Shown: positions 1-8,065 of the stretch, piece after piece
Position numbering within the stretch: position 1 is the first letter of the stretch
How the letters are laid out: each line of letters starts with the position of its first letter
Origin: Pseudomonadota bacterium
GTDB lineage: Bacteria; Pseudomonadota; Gammaproteobacteria; Arenicellales; UBA868
Assembly: GCA_002718155.1 (NCBI GenBank)
Contig: PBDS01000013.1
Span: 1-34,106 of the forward strand
DNA length: 34,106 nucleotides
Reading direction: 5' to 3'
Notes under the pieces: model-generated
The model's input: only the letters and a program-made list of their open reading frames with translations
The model's database searches: none
What the model was told of the DNA's origin: nothing
Program-made: the position numbers and the translations under genes

Positions 1-294
1 TCAGATTTCGATTTGTATGACCCTGCCAACATCAGCCCACTAGTGGGATACCTCGCGACCGAAGGATGCCCGTTCACCGGCGGCGTCTTCCATATTGGCG
101 GGAACGAAGTGGGGGTGTACGGAGGTTGGTCGTTAGCCGAAGACGACATTTTGGCGACCGATGGACGCTGGACGGTGAGCGACCTTCAGTCCAAGGCTCC
201 GCGTCTACTAGACGGGCGCTCGAACTTGGCTTCAGTTGCTACTTCCATCGGAGATACCTTCAAGGGGTTCGGCAAGCGCCAGCCAACTGACTAG
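1..294 (+). CDS. Short-chain dehydrogenase/reductase, C-terminal part (5' truncated by window)
   Basis: The frame is open from base 1 to a TAG at 292-294, so only the last ~97 codons of a longer gene are present. The tail contains FHIGGNEVGVYGGWS followed by a polar segment with DGRWTV. This resembles the C-terminal end of short-chain dehydrogenases of the HSD17B4/MaoC-associated type (NAD(P)-dependent 3-hydroxyacyl or alcohol oxidation). The Rossmann motif and catalytic Tyr/Lys lie outside the window, so the family call rests on the tail only. It converges on the phosphotransferase gene that ends at 315. Confidence 0.6.
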   Translation, partial: SDFDLYDPANISPLVGYLATEGCPFTGGVFHIGGNEVGVYGGWSLAEDDILATDGRWTVSDLQSKAPRLLDGRSNLASVATSIGDTFKGFGKRQPTD

Positions 295-314
295 AAGCGT
301 CAGCTTTGAGAAGC

Positions 315-1421
315 TCACCTACAAAATCGACCGCTGTCGACGTCTAAAGCGGCGCTGTATAGGCGGGTCAGCATGGCCTCGAAAAGGCTTTTGCTGCGAT
401 CGTCGGGTGTTTCGATACTGGACAGATTGTTTGCCAACATACCCATCCACCACAAATGAGCGTGTTCGTAATCCTCACGAACGTGTTCGGTCGCCGAAGC
501 ATCAACCCCATGCCCTATCAACGTGTCGATATAAGCGGAGACGAGTTCTGATTCCAGGGAACGCCGTAGGTTCGTTTCGAGATTGGTGGCCAAAAAAAAC
601 GAAAGATCAGTCGCGCCACCAGTAAACATTGCGGTTTGCCAGTCAATGACCGTGATGTCTCCGTTAAGCCCAAAAAGCATGTTGTCTAATCGATAATCGG
701 CGTGGGCAATCGTGAGCGGCTTCGACAACAAGTCCATTCTCCATTGGTTCAGCTGAGGCACAAAGTCGTGCAACCACCGCAAGCCCGTATCAGGCAAGAC
801 ATCACCAAAACGTTCAACAAAACGGGGGAGCGAGGCGGCCATGGCTGATCCGAGGACCTCCGATGTTCCAGGGGTGTCGAGGCCTGGAACCCACTCCAGA
901 TCCGGAGTGCGTGGTTGACCCCAAAACGGGGCGTGTAGTTGCGCCAACGCTTCCACTGCCGCGTGTGCCTGATCCGACGAAGCGCCTACCAACTGGTCAC
1001 CCACAGAGGCCGGATACAAGTCGTCCAGCACGAGGATCGCGTGATCGTCGCTGATGAAATTCACTCGACAGGTTGGTACGGGAGTAGCCACCAAGGGGGC
1101 TAGGCGAGCATAGAACTGTGCTTCACGAGCCCAAACATTCAACATTTTGCCCACAGTCCTGCCGCCAGGATCACGAGTTGGGAGTTTTGCGACGAAACGA
1201 TTCGGAAGAGCGGTGTCTTGATTAGCCCAGGTGATGTTGAGTCTCGCGAGACTTCCCAGAAAGGCGCTCCCCTCGGCAAGTGGTTCCGCGGTGACCTTTT
1301 CGACTTCCACTTCGGGGTTGGAAGGTGCTAAGCCGCCGTCGCGAAAAAGCTGAGTCAGGGATTCAGGCGTGAGTTGGGTTGGGTCGTCAGGTAAATCATC
1401 GATCATTGTTAGCGTGTTCAT
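315..1421 (-). CDS. Aminoglycoside phosphotransferase/EcKinase-like kinase
   Basis: The 368-residue protein has a protein-kinase-like fold signature. A candidate ATP-binding Lys sits near residue 79 (VAKLP). The catalytic loop is HADYRLDNMLF at 240-250, with H240, D242 and N247, and the metal-binding Asp is D260 in VIDWQ. This is the APH / ecdysteroid-kinase-like group, often found with acyl-CoA dehydrogenases in actinobacteria; in animals ACAD10/11 the same kinase domain is fused to an acyl-CoA dehydrogenase. The likely role is phosphorylation of a small hydroxylated or hydroxyacyl substrate, which cannot be named. The ATG at 1421 lies 26 nt inside the end of the upstream hydrolase gene, so the two are translationally coupled. 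Confidence 0.8.
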   Translation of the reverse strand: MNTLTMIDDLPDDPTQLTPESLTQLFRDGGLAPSNPEVEVEKVTAEPLAEGSAFLGSLARLNITWANQDTALPNRFVAKLPTRDPGGRTVGKMLNVWAREAQFYARLAPLVATPVPTCRVNFISDDHAILVLDDLYPASVGDQLVGASSDQAHAAVEALAQLHAPFWGQPRTPDLEWVPGLDTPGTSEVLGSAMAASLPRFVERFGDVLPDTGLRWLHDFVPQLNQWRMDLLSKPLTIAHADYRLDNMLFGLNGDITVIDWQTAMFTGGATDLSFFLATNLETNLRRSLESELVSAYIDTLIGHGVDASATEHVREDYEHAHLWWMGMLANNLSSIETPDDRSKSLFEAMLTRLYSAALDVDSGRFCR

Positions 1422-2106
1422 TGAACTTTTCGGGGATCCACTCCCTCAGACGTTGTCTCAGCACATCTCCTGCTTCTGCCAAGAGATGACCTACTCCGGG
1501 GAGAGGAACGAACTCTCCTCCACCCACAATCATGCGCACGAGTTCGCTGGCTTGGAGCGGCAAAATCTCGTCTTTGTCACCGTGGAACAAAATAATCGGA
1601 ACTCGAGCAGCTAGGTCCTCAGCGGGCTCGCAACCAGCGGATTGCGTTGCCAACGTGATCACTCCCGCACAATGTTCCTCAAGAATGACGGCGGCCTGTA
1701 AAGCAGGCGCGCCACCAAAAGAGTGTCCCATTGTGATGAAACGTCTCGCTCCGCTACGGGTAGCTAAGTCAGCGGCAGCAACCAGGTCATGCACACATTT
1801 CGCCGTATCGTTGGGTGCTCGGTATCCAATTCGGATTGTGCCGATGCCCGATTGGGCCAGTTCAACTCCCAGGTCTTGGTACAAAGCGTCAGCCGGCCCA
1901 AGAACGCCACCCATTGCGCCTCCGCAGGCCAAAACCACGTCACGGGCTTCACTGGGGCCGTGCCAGAACAAGCTCAAAAGCCCATCCATCGTGTACACCT
2001 CGATGTGACGTAAATCGTCATTCAGCATCGTCTCCACAGCTGCCATGGTCTGCAACTGCTCCAACGGGCTCGGTGACGGTTCCTCATCATTAGTTGGCTC
2101 TGACAC
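1396..2106 (-). CDS. Alpha/beta hydrolase (dienelactone-hydrolase-like)
   Basis: The 236-residue protein shows the alpha/beta-hydrolase triad in order. The nucleophile elbow is GHSFGG (Ser ~129), the acid is in FHGDKDEILP, and the histidine is in GVGHLL near the C-terminus. The compact size and the HGDKDE block resemble dienelactone hydrolase/carboxylesterase-type enzymes. There is no signal peptide, so it should be cytosolic. The start is GTG at 2106, preceded by GAGGGG about six bases upstream. It is the first gene of a two-gene leftward operon and overlaps the phosphotransferase start. The substrate is unknown. Confidence 0.8.
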   Translation of the reverse strand: MSEPTNDEEPSPSPLEQLQTMAAVETMLNDDLRHIEVYTMDGLLSLFWHGPSEARDVVLACGGAMGGVLGPADALYQDLGVELAQSGIGTIRIGYRAPNDTAKCVHDLVAAADLATRSGARRFITMGHSFGGAPALQAAVILEEHCAGVITLATQSAGCEPAEDLAARVPIILFHGDKDEILPLQASELVRMIVGGGEFVPLPGVGHLLAEAGDVLRQRLREWIPEKFNEHANNDR

Positions 2107-2224
2107 GAATTCCCCTCAGTAATTCTTCGATAGCAGCTTGAGTTCTATTGAGGGCTTTCGTCAAATGCTGCACCCGAAACTGCGGATCGAGCAGCGGGTT
2201 TCGCTACTATCAATCTTCTGGTCC

Positions 2225-2295
2225 GGCGGGGTGGCCGAGTGGTTAGGCAGCGGCCTGCAAAGCCGTGTACGCCGGTTCGATTCCGGTCCCCGCCT
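2225..2295 (+). tRNA. tRNA-Cys (GCA)
   Basis: The acceptor arm GGCGGGG (2225-2231) pairs with CCCCGCC (2288-2294), with U as discriminator. The anticodon stem 2250-2254/2262-2266 closes a 7-nt loop with anticodon GCA at 2257-2259. The T-loop GTTCGATTC is present. The 3' CCA is not encoded. Confidence 0.95.
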
Positions 2296-2348
2296 CAAAG
2301 TCTCACATACCTGTCGATCAGATTGGGCTGGTAGATTACGAGCCTTCA

Positions 2349-2425
2349 GGGCGATTGGCGCAGTTGGTTAGCGCGCTTGCATGACACGCAAGAGGTCACA
2401 GGTTCAACTCCTGTATCGCCCACCA
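2349..2425 (+). tRNA. tRNA-Val (GAC), CCA encoded
   Basis: The acceptor GGGCGAT (2349-2355) pairs with ATCGCCC (2415-2421). The anticodon stem CTTGC/GCAAG encloses the loop ATGACAC with anticodon GAC. The T-arm is ACAGG-TTCAACT-CCTGT, and the CCA is encoded at 2423-2425. Its 3' half is repeated in degraded form downstream near 6.7, 9.5 and 11.45 kb, so this gene is the likely original attachment site for the cassettes that follow. Confidence 0.95.
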
Positions 2426-2762
2426 CTCCGAAACCCTTGAAGGTACTGAGCCAACGCTCAGGCGACGAGACTAACGACTGATGCCGGTTACAGCGTTCAG
2501 GACGCGGCCAGGACGCGGCGGGAATTCGTAGCCCGTCAGGTATTTCGATCGGTTCAGAGGACAAATAAGAGATTTGGTTACTCCAACGGATCTTGCGACC
2601 CTTTCAAACCAGCAGTCGACACCATCCGCTATTGCCGGTTACCGGATGCAAGGCCTTGGTTGTCGCATGGCCTCCGACGTGTTCCACCGATGCGTTCTGG
2701 GGCTGACTATGACAGAGTGAACTCGACGCGATCTTCGATCGGTCGCTGGAGGCAGGTGGAAT
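2426..2762. other. Intergenic region between tRNA-Val and hyuA
   Basis: I see no convincing gene. The only structure noticed is a short tandem direct repeat (AGGACGCGGC twice, about 2499-2520). The end contains the hyuA ribosome binding site (CTGGAGGCAGGTGGAAT before the ATG at 2763). Confidence 0.5.
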
Positions 2763-4820
2763 ATGGCCGTCTTGGTCGGATCTGACATCGGCGGGACCTT
2801 TACCGATGTCGTTGGTTACGACTCCGAGCGGGCCACTGTGGTGTACGGCAAACGGCTAACAAACCGAACCGATCTCGCTGAGAGCGTTCTTGGCTGCCTC
2901 GCCGAGATCGACGTTGCACCTTCCGAGGTTGACCTGCTCAAACACGGTACGACCCACATCATCAACACGCTGCTCGAGAGAAGCGGGGCGCGGACAGCGC
3001 TCGTCACTACCACGGGATTTCGAGATGTCCTCGAGATCGGCCGAGCTGGGCGACCAGTTGCTTTTCGCTTGGACTACGACCGGCCGGCGCCGCTCATCGA
3101 ACGCGAGATGCGATTCGAAATCGACGAGCGCATCGGCGCAGACGGTTCAATCGTGGTCCCGCTTGATGTGGTTGCACTCGACGAGATAGCCAGTCGTCTC
3201 AAAGAGGCTGCCGTCGAATCGGTGGCTGTGTCATTTCTCAATTCCTTCGCCAATCCTGAACACGAGATGGCGGCGGTCGAACGACTTCGGGCCGCGCTGC
3301 CTGAGGTGTATGTGACGGCAGGCACCGAACTGTCGAGAGAGTGGTTCGAGTACGAGCGCACATCGACTGCTGCAGCCAATGCCTACATTGGACCGACCGC
3401 GACCCGGTACTTCGATCGTTTCCAGCAGCGGTTGGACGGTGAGGACTTCACTGGCCGTTTTTATCTCATGGCATCCAACGGAGGAGTGCTTACGGCCGAC
3501 CAGGCCAAGCGAAGCCCGATCGCTCTTGTCGAGTCCGGACCGATCGGCGGGTGCGTGGGCGCCGCGGTCTTTGCCGAACGCCTTGGGATCGAGAGCTTGA
3601 TCGCGTTCGATATGGGTGGAACCACTGCGAAGTGCGCACTTGTGGAAGACGGGCGCTTCGGCGTGCAGCCGACCTACTACGTCGGCGGCTACGACTACGG
3701 ATTCCCGTTGCGAACACCTGTTCTCGACATCGTAGAGGTGGGCACTGGCGGCGGCTCGATTGCCCATGTCGTCGACGAGCGCCTACTAGTTGGGCCGCGT
3801 AGCGCTGGTTCGGAGCCGGGGCCAGTGTCTTTTCGACAAGGCGGCGTCGAGCCGACGGTGACCGACGCCAACGTGGCGCTCGACCGTATCAGCGGCAACC
3901 AGTTCCTCCGAGGAGCACTTCCGCTCGATCGCCACGGCGCCAGAGCCGCTCTAGACGACCGCGTCGGTCGTCCACTCGGTTACGAAGCTTCCACGCAGAC
4001 CGACACAGTGGCTGCGGGCATCCTCGCTCTTGCCAACGCCCAGATGGCCACGGCGATCAAAGAGATCACGATCGAACGCGGTCGAGACGTCCGCGACTTC
4101 GTGCTGTTTGCCTTCGGCGGAGGCGGCCCGATGCACGCCATCGACTTGGCGCGCGAGCTTCACATCCCTCGAGTCGTTGTGCCGCCCGAGCCCGGAAACT
4201 TCTCAGCCTTGGGAATGCTGTTCGCCGATGCCCGCCTCGACGAGTCCTTCAGCCTGCGCCACGATCTTGTTGACGATGCCTCCACCCGACTGATCGAGGA
4301 GGCCGACGCTACGACGAGGGCCCTGGCCAAGACGCTGGCCGAGGACTTCCCGACTGCGACCCAGATATCGGAGTGGCAGGCCGAGCTTCGGTTCACAGGT
4401 CAACGCCACTCGCTGAAGGTTTCGTTCTCCCGCAATGACACCACCGATTCCGTTCGGCGGTCGTTCCTAGACGAATACCTCCGACAATACGGTCATGTCG
4501 ATGAAGCTGCCCCAGTGGAGGTCATCGGCGTCCGCGTCTCGGTCGCGGCGCCTACCGCCGTCCCCGAAATCTCCGGAGTTCACCGAATAATCGGCTCGGG
4601 CTCACCTAAGCCACGCGAGAACCGTGAAGTGTTCTCGCTTGCGGCCGCCTGCCGAATGTCGACCCCAGTGTTCTCAAGGGACGAGCTACCCATCGGCTTC
4701 GAATTCGACGGCCCCCTGATCCTCGAGGAGTTCGGCGCCACCACGGTGGTCGGGCCGAACGAATCGATCGCCGTGGGCGAACTGGGCGAGATCATCGTCA
4801 CCCTGAAAGGCGAATCATGA
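2763..4820 (+). CDS. hyuA: Hydantoinase/oxoprolinase family protein, subunit A
   Basis: The 685-residue protein begins with the family's ATP-binding signature GSDIGGTFTD (residues ~6-15). It has a second phosphate-type motif FDMGGTTAKC near residue 280 and FAFGGGGPMHA near 460, so the Hydantoinase_A_N, Hydantoinase_A and C-terminal domains are all represented. Members hydrolyse 5-membered cyclic amides (hydantoins, 5-oxoproline) with ATP or, in related enzymes, carboxylate ketones. No small gamma subunit of the acetone-carboxylase type is nearby, which favours a hydantoinase/oxoprolinase role; the exact substrate is open. A GGAGG site precedes the ATG. The stop overlaps the hyuB start (ATGA). 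The gene is visibly GC-richer than the CoA transferase and LLM genes downstream. Confidence 0.88.
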   Translation: MAVLVGSDIGGTFTDVVGYDSERATVVYGKRLTNRTDLAESVLGCLAEIDVAPSEVDLLKHGTTHIINTLLERSGARTALVTTTGFRDVLEIGRAGRPVAFRLDYDRPAPLIEREMRFEIDERIGADGSIVVPLDVVALDEIASRLKEAAVESVAVSFLNSFANPEHEMAAVERLRAALPEVYVTAGTELSREWFEYERTSTAAANAYIGPTATRYFDRFQQRLDGEDFTGRFYLMASNGGVLTADQAKRSPIALVESGPIGGCVGAAVFAERLGIESLIAFDMGGTTAKCALVEDGRFGVQPTYYVGGYDYGFPLRTPVLDIVEVGTGGGSIAHVVDERLLVGPRSAGSEPGPVSFRQGGVEPTVTDANVALDRISGNQFLRGALPLDRHGARAALDDRVGRPLGYEASTQTDTVAAGILALANAQMATAIKEITIERGRDVRDFVLFAFGGGGPMHAIDLARELHIPRVVVPPEPGNFSALGMLFADARLDESFSLRHDLVDDASTRLIEEADATTRALAKTLAEDFPTATQISEWQAELRFTGQRHSLKVSFSRNDTTDSVRRSFLDEYLRQYGHVDEAAPVEVIGVRVSVAAPTAVPEISGVHRIIGSGSPKPRENREVFSLAAACRMSTPVFSRDELPIGFEFDGPLILEEFGATTVVGPNESIAVGELGEIIVTLKGES

Positions 4821-6499
4821 TTGACCCAATCACCGCAGAGATCGTCGTGCATGCCATTTCGGCCATCCCCAATCTGATCGACAAGAACATCACCAAAACT
4901 GCGTTTAGTCCCCTTGTGTCGGAATACAAGGATTACGCCGTCGGGATCGTTGACGCCGACGGGAAACTGATCACCCAATGCAAGGGCGGCATCCCGATCT
5001 TCGTGGCCAACGCGCTGTCGGCGGCGGTACGCGATGGCCTTGAGATCTACGGCAAGAGCGGACTACAGACCGGCGACATTGTCATCACTAACCACGCAGG
5101 GACCATGGGTCAACACCTCAACAACGTCGTGATGTATACGCCGATTCGTCGAAGCGAAGGCGATGACGGCCTGTTCGGCTTCATGGCGATCGTCATGCAC
5201 TGGGTAGACGTCGGCGGCATCGTGGTCGGCTCATGCCTGTCGAACGAGACGACTGATGTGTTCCAGGAAGGGATCCAGTTCCACACCGTAAAGCTGCACT
5301 CACGAGGTGAGCCGGTCGCAGAGATGTACCGCATGATCACCGCCAACACGCGGTTTCCTCACATGGTGCTCGGAGATCTCGAGGCCCAGATCGCCGGCTG
5401 TTTACACGGTCGCTCTCTCGTCGACGAGCTCCTGGACCGATACGGCGCCGACCAGGTCCAAGCAGCGGTGGAACGGTATTGGGACCAGTCCGAGGCGGCC
5501 GTCAAGCGAGCTATCGCCGATATTCCCAACGGAACCTACGAGGCGAGCTCGTTCCTCGACAACGACGGCGTCCATGAAGACGAGACCGTCGAGGTCAACG
5601 TCGCGGTACATGTCACCAACGAAGGGATCACCGTCGATTTGAGCGGAATCGGCCCCGAAGCCAGCGGACCGATGAACGCCGGGTATGAGGGTGGAGCCGT
5701 CGCGGCATCCCGCATCGCGTGCAAGTACTTTTTCTCGCCCGACGACCCCGCCAACGACGGTGCCTTTCGCCCGATCAAGGTGCATTGCCCACCGGGTCGA
5801 TTTTTAAGCGCAGGACCAACGGCGCCATTGAGCGGCTCGGGAAACATGTTGCCAACCGTCGTTGACACAATCCTCAAGGCCTTCGGATCGGCAGTCCCCG
5901 AGAAGGTGCCTGCCGGCCATCATGGCACCTACTGCCTACACGTGATCACCGGACAGCTCGCAGACGACGGCGGCTGGTTCCAACACATGGAATCGACGAT
6001 CGGGGGCTGGGGTGCGTGGTCCGACCACGATGGCGTTGGCCCGTTTCGCTCGATCGTGCACGGTGACACAATGGAGGTCCCCGTCGAACTGCAAGAGGCG
6101 AACCATCCATATCGTGTCGACTGGGTCCGGCTGCGTGCTGATTCGGGGGGCGCCGGCAAACACCGAGGCGGCCTCGGAATCGAGAAGTGCTACACGATGC
6201 TCGGCCCCGCTGACGTCACCGCGATCATCGAGCGTACGAAATGTCCGCCGTGGGGGCTGGACGGAGGTCGAGAAGGTGAAACGGGCCGTGTCGAGGTTCA
6301 CCGTGCCGGAGCAGACTGCAGCGAAGTTCTGATCAAGGGTTCGGCCTCGCTCGCCGTGGGCGATCGGGCGTTGCTCTTCAGTGGGGGCGGAGGCGGTCAC
6401 GGGAACCCCGTCGAGCGCTCAACAGACTCGGTCGCTGAAGATGTCCGGAAAGGCTATGTGTCGAGACGAGCAGCTCTGAAGGACTATGGCTGGACCTAA
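4817..6499 (+). CDS. hyuB: Hydantoinase/oxoprolinase family protein, subunit B
   Basis: The 560-residue protein is the usual partner of HyuA and starts in the ATGA overlap at 4817. It opens with MIDPITAEIVVHAI and contains the family blocks GDIVITNHAGTMGQHLNN (about residues 95-112) and DSGGAGKHRGGLG near 445. Length and order match Hydantoinase_B, the catalytic/complex partner in ATP-dependent cyclic amide hydrolysis. The GC-rich pair lies between the intact tRNA-Val gene and its first 3' remnant at ~6692, so it may be one inserted cassette. The substrate cannot be resolved from sequence. Confidence 0.88.
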   Translation: MIDPITAEIVVHAISAIPNLIDKNITKTAFSPLVSEYKDYAVGIVDADGKLITQCKGGIPIFVANALSAAVRDGLEIYGKSGLQTGDIVITNHAGTMGQHLNNVVMYTPIRRSEGDDGLFGFMAIVMHWVDVGGIVVGSCLSNETTDVFQEGIQFHTVKLHSRGEPVAEMYRMITANTRFPHMVLGDLEAQIAGCLHGRSLVDELLDRYGADQVQAAVERYWDQSEAAVKRAIADIPNGTYEASSFLDNDGVHEDETVEVNVAVHVTNEGITVDLSGIGPEASGPMNAGYEGGAVAASRIACKYFFSPDDPANDGAFRPIKVHCPPGRFLSAGPTAPLSGSGNMLPTVVDTILKAFGSAVPEKVPAGHHGTYCLHVITGQLADDGGWFQHMESTIGGWGAWSDHDGVGPFRSIVHGDTMEVPVELQEANHPYRVDWVRLRADSGGAGKHRGGLGIEKCYTMLGPADVTAIIERTKCPPWGLDGGREGETGRVEVHRAGADCSEVLIKGSASLAVGDRALLFSGGGGGHGNPVERSTDSVAEDVRKGYVSRRAALKDYGWT

Positions 6500-6627
6500 C
6501 TGGAATCACCTGGGCATGAACCTAAAGGCTGACCGACGTGGTCTCGTTATCCTCGGCCCACAGCCTCGTCGAAACCTGTAAGTGCCGTGATGGCTGGTTG
6601 GCTTTGAGCAACGAGCGATTAACGCAC

Positions 6628-6680
6628 GTGAGTCTGTATTTATACATGCGAACACGGCACCAGGGGCACCCCCACAGGGG
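6628..6680 (+). repeat. 53-bp repeat, copy 1
   Basis: This block matches 9570-9622 at 43 of 53 positions by hand alignment, with no gaps. It contains an inverted repeat TGTAT-TT-ATACA and, about 20 bases on, a GGGGCACCCCC block. Here it precedes a tRNA-Val 3' remnant; in the other copy it follows one. Confidence 0.7.
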
Positions 6681-6691
6681 TAGACCCGCCT

Positions 6692-6714
6692 ACAGTTCCT
6701 GTATCGCCCACCAC
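6692..6714 (+). repeat. tRNA-Val 3'-end remnant 1
   Basis: ACAG-TTCCTGTATCGCCCACCAC corresponds to the T-arm and acceptor end of tRNA-Val, with an internal deletion in the T-loop, and includes the CCA. The flank ATCTGACC is shared with remnant 2 but not with the intact tRNA gene. It is a candidate attachment-site scar. Confidence 0.65.
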
Positions 6715-6951
6715 ATCTGACCCGGGGAAATACGGCGAATCATCATATGGATGGTTCGCTGTTTTCGTACAAGCAGCAGCTAATGCCTGGGGAGATACCT
6801 TGATGCAAGCCCCAAATGCCAAGAACGATACGAAACCATTGGGTCGAGTCATTCACGAAATAGTCGCTCAGAGGTCATTTTCGCGGCATCGGGTAACCCC
6901 CCTTTGGCGCCGAAAAGGTCCAGTTTGTTCAGATCTCGGTACATTCAAGAC

Positions 6952-7059
6952 GTGAGATATTGGGAATGGGTGAGCACCACCTTCAGGAACGGGTTGGACG
7001 CCATCATCTGGGTCTTGTGCATCGCGATCGTTGCCGCTGTGGTGGTCGCCGTCCTCTAA
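6952..7059 (+). CDS. Possible small single-pass membrane protein
   Basis: This is a 35-codon frame from GTG at 6952 to TAA at 7057-7059. The N-terminus is polar (VRYWEWVSTTFRNG). It is followed by a ~20-residue hydrophobic stretch (IIWVLCIAIVAAVVVAVL) reaching the C-terminus, as in small inner-membrane proteins. No strong ribosome binding site is seen. The size makes chance plausible, so this is a low-confidence call. It lies between the remnant-1 junction and the alpha/beta hydrolase gene. Confidence 0.3.
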   Translation: MRYWEWVSTTFRNGLDAIIWVLCIAIVAAVVVAVL

Positions 7060-7076
7060 CGGGGTCAGACACCGAA

Positions 7077-7088
7077 ATACCCGGGTAT
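7077..7088. promoter_or_regulatory. 12-bp perfect palindrome ATACCCGGGTAT upstream of hydrolase
   Basis: This palindrome lies about 80 bp upstream of the alpha/beta hydrolase start at 7167. It could be an operator. No regulator gene is adjacent and no second copy was noticed. Confidence 0.25.
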
Positions 7089-7166
7089 CAAGACCAGGCG
7101 GCCTAAGCACTCGCCAAAGGCGTAGGGCTACAGTTTGCTTGTTCGGGTATGAGGGTGGAGGTGGGC

Positions 7167-8024
7167 ATGCGTATAGGTGTGCTGCAGCTAGATGATGTAA
7201 GGCTCGGTTTCGAATACAGAGAAGGTGATGGTGTCCCCATTGTGTTCATGGGTGGGGTGACTTCGACCACCGCAACCTGGGAACCCGTTCTTGAGCGTCT
7301 TGAAACCAGCCGCCCCATATACCTGCTGGACCACAGAGGACATGGCCGTTCTTCTCATATTGGAAGCGGCGACTATGCAAACTGGGTGGGGCAGGTTTCC
7401 GACACCTGCCAATTCCTGGAAAGAGTGAGTGGGCGTAGCGTTGTAGTGGGCCATTCACAGGGTGGAATTCAAGCCTTCTACGCTGCAGGGAAGAAGCCGC
7501 AACTGGTGGCAGGACTGTATTCAGAAGACATTGCGCCACACTTCGCCGCCAACAAGCGACACGTAGGAAGCGCCTTTATTGGCGCCTTGAAGAACATCGG
7601 TGCGGAGCTGGGAAAGGCGCTAGCCGCCGACGAACAAGGTTCGGGGATGGCTGCCAGGATTGCAGGAGTCTCCCTTGGTGGTGACATCACCTTCGGAGAT
7701 GTCAGATCGGATGAACAACTCCAGATCATGGCCGATGGTGTCCTACAAATGGACCCTAAGATTTTTACGACCTTTTTCGAAGACGATTCTGTTCCGTCCT
7801 TTGATCTAGACGACACGATTCGAGCGATTCAATGCCCTGTTCACTTTGCTTACGGAGTACCCGAGCTGGGTGGATTGTTCGTTGAGAGCGATTTGGACGA
7901 TTTACGAGATAAAGGTTGTGACGTCACTTCGACCAACTTTGAGGGCGTCGGTCACAGCGTTCATTTCGATGCTTTAGAACCGTTTGTAGAAGATCTTGCA
8001 GCTTTTCTAGAACGAGTCGACTAG
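7167..8024 (+). CDS. Alpha/beta hydrolase
   Basis: The 285-residue protein has an oxyanion/lid start (VFMGGVTSTTATWEPV), DHRGHGRSS and the nucleophile elbow GHSQGG (Ser ~97). The C-terminal histidine is in GVGHSVHFD. This is the haloperoxidase/epoxide-hydrolase-like branch of the superfamily; the substrate is not predictable. The frame opens at an ATG at 7149, but GGAGGTGGGC lies directly before the ATG at 7167, so I take 7167 as the start. It converges with the CoA transferase gene, leaving only ~41 bp between the stops. Confidence 0.82.
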   Translation: MRIGVLQLDDVRLGFEYREGDGVPIVFMGGVTSTTATWEPVLERLETSRPIYLLDHRGHGRSSHIGSGDYANWVGQVSDTCQFLERVSGRSVVVGHSQGGIQAFYAAGKKPQLVAGLYSEDIAPHFAANKRHVGSAFIGALKNIGAELGKALAADEQGSGMAARIAGVSLGGDITFGDVRSDEQLQIMADGVLQMDPKIFTTFFEDDSVPSFDLDDTIRAIQCPVHFAYGVPELGGLFVESDLDDLRDKGCDVTSTNFEGVGHSVHFDALEPFVEDLAAFLERVD

Positions 8025-8065
8025 ACCTCGCCCTTTCAATGCTGAGATGCATAGGTCTGTATCTA

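Larger units (their letters stand above)
6500..7166. other. Intergenic region with cassette-junction repeats
   Basis: This ~670-base gap holds a 53-bp repeat (6628-6680), a tRNA-Val 3' remnant (6692-6714), a possible small membrane-protein ORF (6952-7059) and a 12-bp perfect palindrome (7077-7088). Other short frames here look like noise. Confidence 0.6.

Noticed and set aside
2346-2564. 72-aa minus-strand frame containing GDTGVEPVTSCVSCKRANQ
   Set aside because: It is the reverse translation of the tRNA-Val gene, a known false-protein pattern. A similar false frame at 11323-11628 covers tRNA remnant 3.
3231-3767. 178-aa minus-strand frame
   Set aside because: It is antisense to hyuA; codon pattern and motifs support hyuA only.
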